From: Albula goreensis
Lineage: Eukaryota; Chordata; Actinopteri; Albuliformes; Albulidae
NCBI GenBank assembly: GCA_022829145.1
Contig: CM040758.1
Span: 8,478,128 to 8,542,127, forward strand
Length of the DNA stretch: 64,000 bases
Direction: 5' to 3'
Part shown: one piece after another, positions 27,910 to 39,900 of the stretch
Layout: each line of letters starts with the position of its first letter
Position numbering within the stretch: position 1 is the first letter of the stretch
Position numbers and translations under genes: made by a program
Notes under the pieces: model-generated
The model's input: only the letters and a program-made list of their open reading frames with translations
Told to the model about the DNA's origin: nothing
The model's database searches: none

Positions 27910-30900
27910 CTGTGGGGGATGGCAAAACCGTGAGGCAGTGTTCTTTTCACTCATGACAGTTTCCAGATTAGATCCCACCATGAAATGCAGTCTGAATGGG
28001 TTACCAGACACTTCCTCACCACCTCTGACATGTGGTGGTTGTTGTCCTGGCACAAAATGGCCGTTGTGCATCACCTAGATGGGGGCTACAATGGGGGGTG
28101 ATCGCCTCCCTCTTCAATACTCAACATACAGTGGATCAGAAACCTTCAAGAGGAATGACACTATGCAAACGCACCTTATTATAATATTATTATTATTATT
28201 AGAGAATAGAGGGGTGGAGGGGACGACGTGCTATATAAAGATAAGGAAGCTCGAGCACATTTAAATAAAAACCTGTGCCTGTAATCCTGCTTAAGAAGAT
28301 CCACGTTCTCCTGCCTGATCACAATCCTCTGGATCCAGTCCAAACGGCGGCTCAGCGTGTGAGCCAAGGTGAAAGCCACAGGCAATGAGCCGGGGCCCTG
28401 CGGCCCTGCTGGGTAACACAGCCAGCCAGCCAGCCGGCCGGCCAGCAAGCCAGCCAACACTTCTGCTGCACCAATCATCTCAACCAGCACATTTTACCAA
28501 TGGAGGAACCTCTTGTGAGGAACTATGAGCATGACATCTGACCAGTCTAAGCTAAATTTCAGTCTGTCAACTTCACTGCGAAAATGCATTGCAAATATAA
28601 ACATGGCATAATATATGCTTTATCGAGAGGTACGGGTCTGCAGGGTGAGACAGGCCAGTTTTTTCTTATAGGCATTGTCTAGGCATGCAGTAGATCGTAT
28701 CAGGTGGTGCAGAGGTAGTCACCAAGGCAAAATAAAATAGTGTACTTTTTGGCATATTTGTAGATGTGTTTTGGGTTGAAACAGAACAGCATTTATTTGC
28801 TTTCCTGTAATACCATGACACATGTGAACTTAGAGCTCAGGAGAGACAAGCATAGAGGGACAATGTCATGGTTGGATTCAATATACAGTGTGGAAAAGGA
28901 AGGATTGGGCTAACCTAGTAACTATACAAAACTCTGCCTTCAATAAGACCCTGCCATTTTGTTAACAGTGTGAGCACTGCATCGACCCAAATTAAAATGA
29001 CTGGGGATCTTTTGTGGCAGTACTTCTGCAGCAGATTCTTCATTTACCTCTGCATAAGGACACTACACCATGTGAACCACAAACCCACAATGGCAGCAAA
29101 TACTATGTGCTCCTGAGCTGTGAGTCATGAGAAAAAGGTGAGAGCACTTTGAGTCTTTACAGTCAAACAGATGATCTAATGAGGCATCTGAAGGCTTTTT
29201 TTAAAGATGCATGAATACAATTTATAAACAAAGTCCTAAAAATTTTATTCCATATAATACGGATACCATTGGGAAGCATCTAAATAACAAGGTCCATGAA
29301 TTTATAATGAATAACAAGTACTTGACAAAGGAATATTTTCTGGCAAATCTACAAAAAAGCCATCTGGAAATTACCCAAGATGTGTTCCTAGCTGGTGAGG
29401 ACACTGCGGGTTCTAGCCTACATTCTGACAGCAGTCTCTTAAATGTGAATCACACTGCAGGCTCCTACTAGTGGGCTAGAGTGTGTGAGCTAGGACTTTA
29501 CGCTACAGCCACTGGAAAACAGAGGTTCTTAGGAATGGCATTTTATGAGAGATGCAAGTCAAAAAGGGCCATGGTTTACAATGCGTTGCTCTAAAATATC
29601 TTGGAAAAGTATGTTAACATAATGGCTTCAGGCAGTACTACAAAAATGGTCTACAATAAACACAATACTGTATTTCTGAAGGAAATAACTGACAGGATTA
29701 GAATGAATGATTGAATGTTTATTTTTCATTGGTGGTTAGTCCCTCACAGGTACACACCCACTTAGAGAATGCTCCCCTCTAGTCTCTCATCGCTCATGAA
29801 ATCCAGCACTGTGCTGTGAATCCACAGACATTTCAAGCCTACTTGAAATACAGTCACTGCAATATCACAATTATTGTGTCCCAGGCACACAACACAATCA
29901 AAAGCATTAATACAAGCTACAACTTCCATATTTAAGCACTAAATTTTGTGAGAGCTCACAGCAAACTTAAACTCATCAATAGCTGTAAAAGGGGCTAAAA
30001 AAAGACATAGTTGCAATTTTTGCATATGGCTCTAATCACTTACTTTTCATTGCTTTTATTCCAGAGTCACAGATTACATAAAGATAATCCTGCCCAAATC
30101 AAACCAACAACCAATGGCAGACAGCACTACTATTACCAATAGTAGAACTACTATAAATAATAGTATATAAATGTTAATCATACAACTACTACAACTAACA
30201 ACAACAACAGCAGCAGCAGCAACAACAACAAAAACAATATGAAGGAAATTTCCTTCACAATCTCAATACATAATATGCATTCTGATAGCACCAGAAGGTA
30301 CTACTACATGTAACCTCCATGACCCCAATACACTGATCCAGGGATGCTTAAAAAAAACGAACAGATATTCAGACAAAAACATATTCAGTAATTACTATGG
30401 GTTCTCTATGGCTGGATGTAAGCGATCTCTTATGGATCACTGTTGGCACTCCGTGTTCAAACGACCATAATTTTAAGAGTAACGCTCTGAAGGACAATTT
30501 CTGCCTGACTGTTATTCTGTATATTTACTGCTTTTGAGCTTCAACTCAATGTGTAATAACCGGACTTATGGCTTGCTAAAAACCAAAATCTTGCTGTTTC
30601 CTTGCTGTTCCGGGGCAAATTTTTAATGTGTCATTACATAATAGGATAGTAACTAATTTATTCCAGGTCTGCCAGTTGTATGCACGTTTAATATATGCTA
30701 TTACTATCTGGTTACATCATAATAATGTGTAAATCTGCAATATTAAAAAGTTAGTGTCTGATTAGTTTTAAACAATTGTTTTATTTCATGGTGTTATAAC
30801 TTCATATGTTTATAAGAGCTTTTACAGGTGAGTGCCGCGGGGCAACACACCTTGCTGAGAACCATTTGGGGAAGTCCATGAAGTACTGTACGGAAATGTT

Positions 30901-31950
30901 ATTAGGTAGCTGTCTCGGCCAACATGAAGCGACACTGGTAACTAGCCAATTTAGGAAATAAGATCACTGAAATCGCAAGATTTCTCCTAGACAGAAACGG
31001 TAATCCACCTGAAAATAAAAATCCTTTCGACAGTCTTTTCCGTTACCATACCAGGGATAGTGCACTAAACTAGCAATCTAACGTAGTTACCCTATATGAA
31101 AGTTGTACATTTTAGAAGAACGGGGTTAGGTTACCTAGCTAGTGACCGATGTTCACCAACAAGCTACATTTCTTCTGACATAACGAGCATCGATAACAGA
31201 CGTTTGCAATTCCGTGCAATTTCAACCATCAACCAAACGATATATACTAACAGCAGTGCAAAAGTCATTACATGAATTGGGTTATATAACATCTAATAAC
31301 GTTATCCAGCGTACCTATCAATCTAATTACAATTGCTAGCTTCATTCTAGCTATCTTGCTAGTCGGCCAGCTAGGTGGTGGTAATTTATCGACCTTGAGA
31401 CAGATTGTCATCTACGCTATCTAGTAGCTAACCATTAGCTCATCACTCAACATTTTTATCACCAGACAAGAGCTACAGTGTAATTATCTATCTATTAGTT
31501 AACATCAAATATAAAGCCCACTCCCTTGAAAACAAGCTAGCTCACATTAACGTTGATTAACTGTCACATGCCGAACTAGCTAACTATCAGGGTAGCCAAC
31601 TTAAATAGTGATAGATAGCAACTTCTGCGTCAGTTAAAGAGTATAGTTAGAGAGGGTCATGCTCTGTGATTTGGTCGGTTTTGTGAGACATCCAACAGAT
31701 CTTAACCATCTGACGTAATTATAATGCATGTTAGCTTGTAAGATACCCAGACGTTAGGTTGCCAGACCCTATCAGCAACATTAGCTCTATTGCTCCTCGT
31801 AGTAAGTTAGCATTCTGGCTAGCTAAGGGAGCGTCTTCGTCGTATTTTTTTGTCATTAGACAGAAACTGGCTCACGGAAGCAGCGTTATTTACAATCAGC
31901 ATTACTCAAAGCCATTGCAAAACAGAGTAATCTGTCATTACGAACGTTAC
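27910..31950 (-). other. HERC3 intron 1 (no gene seen)
   Basis: About 4 kb between the likely noncoding first exon and the first coding exon. It contains an ATT run (28181-28200), a CCAG/CCGG-type microsatellite (about 28420-28455) and a CAA/CAG run (about 30195-30232). I see no coding exon, and no NAP1L5-type retrogene, which in mammals sits in this gene. Confidence 0.55.
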
Positions 31951-32050
31951 CTGTCGGTAGGCATTTCTTGATTCCTCTAAAACACCAAGCCTCGACAATA
32001 ACAAGGAAGTTATGATTCAGATTATCGCTGCTCGTCACAGGTCATGTGAT
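31951..32050 (-). promoter_or_regulatory. HERC3: Candidate HERC3 noncoding exon 1 and promoter
   Basis: On the minus strand a good donor (CGACAG then GTAACG) ends a possible exon at 31951. Just upstream is a TCATGTGA E-box at 32042-32049, with modest CpG content around it. The placement fits family gene structure, where HERC3 has 5' noncoding exons. No transcript evidence is available, so both exon and start site are inferred. Confidence 0.4.
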
Positions 32051-33984
32051 CACGCTGTCAGAATGTTCCGGGTGCGAGAGGCCGTAATGCTCGCTCTAAT
32101 AATAGCACTATAGGTAATTTCATGCAGGAATGTAGGAAAATCATGAAAATCTTTCAATAAATAAATACATTTTTCGTGAAGGCACTTGTTTTCTTACTTT
32201 ATGCATATATACTTTGTACGCATACATCCTCTCCGGAATTTGGGTGAACTACTGTTTATTTGGACAACAGGCCTGCGAATGTTTGTCCTTTTTCACAGGT
32301 TGGCTTTAATGTATGTTAATTTGGTCAAAGCTACAATATTGGTTACAATACTTGACTTTTTTGACTGATGGGTAATTGTATTTAAAAGTACATTTATTTC
32401 AGAGTTATTACAATCATGAGTCGATTGGACTCATTGCATCATCAGAGAAGACTGATGTTTTTTTAATGGATAACTTTTGCATAACTTTTATTTCCAAAAC
32501 ACAAGACCATTTGAGAAGTGTCTACATTTATAACAAGAGCCATTAAAAAAAATATTGATATGCATTCTACTTATTGACCACCAGGGGTAGCCACAACATC
32601 TACACCAACCAGAGCCTCAGCTCCATTGTGTTAACCTTGAAAGTTATCTCTAGACTTCAGTTATTCACCACTGCTGCTGGAAGACCACAGTCAGGTATTA
32701 TGGTTCTTATTGTTACTCAGCACTTAATTGCCAAATAAAAAAGTCTATAATGCAGACATAATACACCTGACTCACCTCTTGGGTCTCAATATGTTGTGAG
32801 GGCTCAGGTGAAAACAAAAGCCAGTAATCACTGTGTCCCTTCAGGGCCAGAACTGAAGAGCGCTGCTCTAGACCACTCAGACTGAAATTCTACAGATGTG
32901 TCTATCTTATAATTATCTATGAAGGCATCCTGACTGACTACAGCTCAGAAATGGAGATTTTATATGTGGATTATCAGTAATTAAGCAGACACAGCAAGGG
33001 AATGTCTTCAAGGGTTTTTATTCAACAGCTGTTACACATGGCTAAGACAGAAGCACATTTAATCTCAATAGTATCTAACAGAGGCTCTGAAAATACTTTA
33101 TTTATATCTGTGCCAACCTTTTTTTCCGAGAGGAGAATATTTACAGGTGAGCAGTGCTTGAGGCTATCCATACAGAGACCCATTTGATTCACAAAGCAAA
33201 ACTTTTTACAAGATCGCACACCTTAAATCATATAGCCCTTAGTGTGAATTTTTGAAACAGACATTTCAGAGCATGTTCAATGTACATTCACAAAGTCCTT
33301 GTTAGCAATACTTTTTAAAAGATCACACACCTTACATTGTATAGCCCTTAGTGCAAAAACTTAAACTTTGAGTGAATTTTTGACACTTACAATTTACACT
33401 TGGAACACCCAACCCTTCACAAAATATTAATCTTTAAGGTATTTTATCAAATTCAACCATACTTTTATTTGCAATCTCCCTGTCTTGAATTCATTAATTA
33501 TTCTAATGTGGTGTGTAGTCACAGATAATAATGGCAGAGGCAGATATGACTTTAAAATGAAGACAAAATTAAATACACAATGTATTATATACAATTATAA
33601 AATTAATGAATAAATAAACCAACGTAATACAGTGTTCAGATTTTGACTTATTTACTCATTAAAAGCAATGATATCTGAACCAACACCATCTGATAATGGT
33701 TATGAGATAAACCAATCTGTTGAATTGCTAAACAAATTAATATTTATGAATGAATTGTCCAGAGTGTCTCCCTGCATTTTGCCCGCTGTATGCTGGGATA
33801 GACTCCAGCCCTTTGTGACCCTGGATTGGATAAAGCGGGTATAGACAATTATTGGATGGATGGATGGATTAATAAACAAACCATTGTGATGTAATGCTAA
33901 GAAACCTATGTTAGGTCAAATCTGACATGTCATGCATTTGCGTTTGTGCTAGAGTGCTGTGCAAACATTAGCAGCAGTGTGGCC
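32051..33984. other. Intergenic region between HERC3 and HERC-A
   Basis: No coding exon was found. In mammals PIGY/PYURF lies between HERC3 and HERC5, but I see no matching open frame here. A GGAGGGCC-type repeat in reverse orientation lies near 32780-32875 and a SINE tail at 33763-33870. A minus-strand AATAAA (33464-33469 on plus) could end HERC-A transcripts. Confidence 0.5.
33763..33870 (+). mobile_element. Fish SINE/LINE 3' tail with GGATGGAT repeat
   Basis: The block reads GGGATAGACTCCAGCCC, then TGACCCTGGATTGGATAAAG, then ends in ATGGATGGATGGAT. This is the familiar 3' tail of abundant fish retroposons. Only the tail is visible, probably because of 5' truncation. Confidence 0.7.
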
Positions 33985-36900
33985 TCAGTCCTTCCAGAAG
34001 CCTCGGTTGTGAGCGATGGCTTCTGTGAGTTTAGCCTTGAGTCCCTCTTTGGTCATGTAAACAGGCAATCGCAGAAGATTGTGGCAGGTGAGGGCCTCTG
34101 GGAGGTGCTGGGGGGTAGAACTCAGCAGGACCTCAACCGTCATCCTAATCTGCCCCATGCCCAGGACTGGGATACGGTCGTAACCTGTCACAAACACTGA
34201 GACACCGAAGGAGAGCCCAAAAAGAGACATGATCTTTAATTACACTACACTATCTTCGCTTATCAACCAAATATATGATCATTCAGTGAGAAAACAACAA
34301 CTTAAGGATTTGTTTTGACAGTGAAGACAGGCTATTCAGCCAGTCTAGGTTCATCATTTACCCAGACTCCGAAATATCTACAGCACTGAAAAAAGCCGGG
34401 AATTTAATAACACAATGGTCTCGCCTAATCATACATGACTTGATAAGTTGCTCCATGCATTAACAACTCTCTGTGTAAAATGTACCTCTTGGTATCCATA
34501 TGGTATTTACTTTAAAGTCATGTCCATCGGAGTCCCTTTGTTCTGCTGACTGAAACATGCTTTATAGATCTAATTTGAAATGTTTTAAACCTCATTCATG
34601 TCAATAAAAACATAACAGCATGCCACTTACAGAGGAAGCCTTTTTTCTGCTCTGGAGTCAGATCCTCAAACACCTCCCAGAACATGATGATGTTGGGGTG
34701 CTGGGGATGATATCCTGGTACATATATCGCGTTCTACATTCAAAGAGAGGGAAAGCACTTGGTTCAGTATGTACTCCAGTCCAAAGTCTGCTTCCCCTGC
34801 ATTAACCTGGCAGGGAAGCAAATGCATCAGCCATTTACCCAAAAGGTTACTCTTGGTGGTTACATGCAGGTTTCTTGAGCATGCTCCCTATTGGTAGTAA
34901 GAATGATCTGATGAAATGTGAAATTTGGTAGTATGGCTTTGTGATTGGAGGAGTAAGGAATCAGCGAGAGGATGCAGAAAGGTAGAAAAAGTAAAAAGGA
35001 GGTTAAAAGTTTCAGAACCAAAAGAAATAATTGAAGAAGGCTTGCCTGAAAAGGGTTCACTTCTATGTACATTCACTGTCATTGTCAAGAGTTTACTTAA
35101 GAGGGATTACATTTAAACTCTTAAGTTGTTAAGCACAACTGGAAAAGGTTTATTGAGGTTTACCCATTTCAGAGTGTCCCAGTCGTAGTCCTCCATTCCC
35201 ACCATCACCCCCTTCAGCTCCTCTGGTTGGAAGATCTTCACCACGCCTTCATCGCACACCTTGTAAAATCCTCTCCTGAACTCCTCAAACACGCCCTCCA
35301 CTGACTTATTCATGATGTAATCCACATAGAGCCGGACAAACTCCTCCCTATCACAGAATATACGACGCATTGGCTACATGTGCATTATTTAAATATAGAG
35401 CTTTCAGTCTAGCTCCAATACCTTTCCAAACTCAACCAGAATTACCAGTAACCAATTTTGGTTGCTAATAATGGTAGTGCATATTTCATTGTCAATTTTC
35501 AATTAATAGTCAATTGTTCATTGTGTATAATTATAGCTGTTCCAACAACCATGTGTATATGTACAGTGGAACCTGTAGTGGTATGCCAGTAAGCACTGTG
35601 CACACAGTAACATTAACTCTTGAGGTTTTTTTAACATTAAGTTATCCATGTATGAAACTAAGATGCATTTTGCAATTTCTAGCCCCAGAAATGTAATGAT
35701 GGCTTATGGGCGAGTGGTGATCATCAGTGAGCTGTTACGTGTTCTGACACTGGTCCTGATGCAGGTTCTACATCATATTAATGTGATTTTCCGGAAAAGG
35801 ACTTACCTGTTAGCATTAGTGACCACCTTTCCCTTTTCTGACGGATCGAGTTCTACTTCTCTACCATTCCAGGTCACCTGTTATGGGACAGGAAGCAAAC
35901 TGCAGCGTTTTCAAAACAAACAATACACTGAAAAGGGATTAAAATCTGAAAAATAACAGAATACAAATGAAATGTCACAGACTTTACTTTTAGTACTGAA
36001 TAGAGACAGATGTGCATTAATATTTATTAACATGAGTGTTACTTTCTTCCCAGTTTATAAACCAGACAGAAAGCACTGTTGGATATTATGGAGGAGCAAA
36101 AATTGCTTTTTCACTTTTAGTACTAAATAGAGATTGATATTTATTAATATTAGTATTACAGTCTTATCTGTTACATACACAAAAGGTCATGTACATGTTT
36201 TCCACATCATCATCAGGGTAGTCCAACAGGTACTGCATACACCTTGAAAATACAATGACGTGTACAAAATTGATTAGTAAAGTTACAGAAGGTAAAAAAA
36301 CAGACAATATGCACTGTAAAAGACAATTCAAAACATTATTTCATTTGTAAACTGGATTTTGTTGAAGTCAAAGGCAAACAGTGCCCCCGACTGGCCCACC
36401 AACACCTGCTTGATTATTGCTGAAGCAATAAGCAAGCTGAGCCCTTCATGACCCAACCTGATTTGCTGATTTTGTATCGTTTCAAAACAAAAACTTGCAA
36501 ATCTTTGAGGCATCCTATTTTTTCACTTTTGGAGGTATAGTCTTATAAATATAGTATAGTCTTATGTCTTTTCTTTTTTCCAGTGAAATACACTTTTCCC
36601 ATGTCCAATTTCTGATGATTGTTTGTGTGTATATATATTTATTTACCTTCCTTCCACAGGGCTGAACTCTTTCAAATCCTCCAGTAAGGGCTTCACACCC
36701 AATAGCTTTTTGAACAGGGCCAGGGGAAATGGCAGACGTACAATGTTGTTATTGTACATGGCCAATCCACACAGAACCCCGAACAGGAAGTACCTGTCCA
36801 GCGGCTGTCCAGGCTGTTTGAACACAAAAATCAGAAAACAGCTCAAATTACAGCACAGCTTTTATTGAAATAAAAGCATGAAGCAGGTATTGCTGTAGCT

Positions 36901-39900
36901 CATTGATGAAATTGAAAAGTCCATAAATATTTTATAGATATGCTATATCTGAAGTTTGTGACCATATAATGAGGCTACCAGAGTGTTTGCAGATCATTAT
37001 TTATAAATGTTTTGTTTCCTGTGAGAGTATGAGAGTAGCTACACCATCATTATTGTTGTAAATCTTTAAGTCACTTAGTTGCTTTAGTTTTTAATATTGT
37101 AAATGATGATGATAATAATAATAATAAATATAGCCGCAAGTAGCGATTACGGGGTTTAAGCATCTCAGTGAAAACTTTAATAGCTGATGGCTTCCAATAG
37201 CTTCTATAGTTTTGCTGTGCAAATCCTTTTAAGGAAGAAAAAAATAACTAAATAACACAAAAAAAACGGAATTAACATGTTACCCTGTGAGTTCTGCTTT
37301 GAGACCAAACGGTTTAAGACTTACTGGCAAAAACACATTTTGGTTTGCTATAGCACCACCTATTGACGGATTCACTCGAAATTCGAAAGGCTTGAGTCCA
37401 AAGGGCTGTAGATCAGATATCTCCAGTTTGGTGATGATTGGACATTGCATTCAGGAGTTACAGCTCATTGTATCAATAGAGGCTATGCCCAGACATTTCA
37501 TTGGCTTACTGCGGCCACATCTCTTAACATAGCAACTTTTTTATACAATTTTTAAAAATACTGGCCTGAAGATGCTATTTATCAAGTTTCGTGCAAATTG
37601 GACAAACCGTCTAGGAGGAGATAGATTTTAAATGTTTTACAAATAATTCAAACTGGCGAAATTCTATTATGATGCACCATCACAACACTGTCAATAATTA
37701 GTTATTGATTAAATACCGAACATAATTATCTTTTTCTTGGCTATGTACCGTTCTTCCTGGTTATGTTATCAGACTTAGATTTAATTCATAGATTTGGTGT
37801 AGTATTATTGTTAGATGCACTTTTAGATTTGTTGATGTCTGTATCTAATCCTTGTACACCGCTTTGGCGTCTGCTAAATGAATAAATGTAAATGTTTTTA
37901 TTCTTGTGCTTCGACAAGTATTAGCTAGAACCACGTAAATACATAAATAAATGCTATTTTTCAGTAATCATTTCCAATGTGCTGCTTTATCGCATCGTGA
38001 AAGAACGGTGTGTTCCATCGCTTCAAAAATATGGGGTAGGGTGAGAAAAAAAAAAGAAAACCAATTTTAATCGCAAACTAACTGAAACTTTTGAATTTGT
38101 TGAGAGGGGAGCAGTTGGCTGGTGTCGGTACACAAATCTTTTAGAGACACCAGAGGCTAAGTAGGTGGGCTAAGTTTCAAACGCCCAGCACCGAATGAGT
38201 ACATGGCCATGCGTTTTAAGAAGTCGCATGCTCATGAAATCTTGACTACAACTGCTCCCCTACTTATTGCATGATTATTAAATCACCAGCCATGGCATCT
38301 AGCCTGAAATTTCCCCCAGCCCATAGCTTGCAGCTCTTACCCTTGAAGGGAACCAAACCAGTGTTTCTGAATCATTGTACATGAACATTCCAGAGTCTGG
38401 GGACAAGAGCTCATCAAAGAGGTTCAGGTAGAGGTCCCGTCTGTTCACAAAGTTATCCTTCAAGTCGTCATCAAACTTTACCTGACAAAAATTTTTGATT
38501 GAAATGAAAACATATTTTGAAATTCTAAATATTTAAGCAATTTATTTAAGAGAAGGAGGATTATTATTATTGTGGCATATTTACATCATGTTCAGAAACT
38601 TAATAAAGCAGCTGCAATTAATATTTTCCTCACAACAAGCGCTTTCCTGAAGTCCACTTCATTAGCGATGCTCAGCTGCTGGAAAGTGTCTTGGATCAAT
38701 GCTGTGCGCTTCACGTGCAGGTTGAACACAGGACTAGGAGGGTGCGATTGAGCACACTGCTGAAGTACCAAAATAAGGTAGAGCAAATTAATAAAGGGGC
38801 ACTAGGGCAGTGACAGAACCTACAGTGAAATTCAATATGGCTGCCTAATGAATTACAAATTCCTTTTGTAATTTCAAAACCTTGTTGCATTTCCATGTCC
38901 AGAGACTGTTCCATGAACAAACTAGTGTCCCATTAACATATACAGGGGACCATTCCATTTAGTTATATGTTCAAGTTACATACAATGTTGTTGACTGGCC
39001 CAGGTTAAATTCCTAATTCTTCTTAAATATACAGGCAGCTTGTATATCAATGCTGAAGTAATGTAATTGTTCATTATTTAAGCCACTGTTTTATATTTTT
39101 GTAACTTTTTCAACTAATTGCCACTGATTCATTTCTAACCTGAACTCAGTTCCATTAACCTGCACACAATACTCTTCCAATATCCTGTTCAATACTAATC
39201 CATCACTAATTTATAGAGTACTGTCCCATTCACCTGGGCCTGTAGACATGTCAATGGCAGTCCATAAGTGTGTAGCTTCCTCTGGTCTCACAGCATATCA
39301 TGGCAAACAGGCTGTTTATGTATGTAGTCAGTGTATTGCAGTAAGATAATTAAATATATATTCATTGTTTTAAACAGGAATTCAAACGGCTAAAAGATGT
39401 GTACCTGTGTAATACTTGCAATGATGTTAAACACAGAGACCTTACTCTGCAAATTCAGCACAAATGGAAATTGGCAAAAGGTGGCTGGAATTTCTTTGTC
39501 CTGAAAGGCACATGCAACACAGTCATTTAAAGTCATATTGTGTGAACAGTATCCATACTTCTCCTGCCTACACATAAAAATACACTTCTTACAGGAATGA
39601 AAAGGTCGTCCATTTTGAACTTAACCATATTTCATTCCTTGTCACTGTCGTAAATAACTAGTAGTGTATCCACTTTCCCCAGCACTACAGAAAAGTAATT
39701 GAGTTCAGTTCATCTGACTGTACTGAGACTAAAACTACACCTCCCATAATGCTTTTCCCATCTCCTTCCTGTCAAGGCTTGTGGCATGTGGATGAGTGAC
39801 ATTCTTTGGGGAATCCTTTGATCCTCACTCCTTAACCAAGATTGGAAAGGGAAAGTGGAAGTTTATGTACAGAAATACCTAACATGGTTATAACCATAAC

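Larger units (their letters stand above)
33985..38759 (-). other. HERC-A HECT-domain exons 16-23 (open)
   Basis: Exons on minus: 38634-38759, 38341-38481, 36647-36813, 36179-36242, 35807-35877, 35164-35347, 34631-34733, 33985-34196. Lengths 167, 71, 184, 103 and the 212-nt last exon track HERC3. Motifs: [60 protein letters not shown]. The predicted catalytic cysteine codon is 34084-34086. Exon 16 is 42 codons where HERC-B has 59; it seems to start at a later acceptor and lacks the N-terminal part. Exon 19 lacks one codon relative to HERC3 and HERC-B. Confidence 0.87.

Noticed and set aside
27593-28078. Plus-strand open frame of 161 codons
   Set aside because: Antisense shadow of the GC-rich first coding exon of HERC3, running into its intron.
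32186-32368. Short hydrophobic open frame considered as PIGY-like
   Set aside because: Length and motif do not match PIGY; AT-rich intergenic sequence gives such frames by chance.
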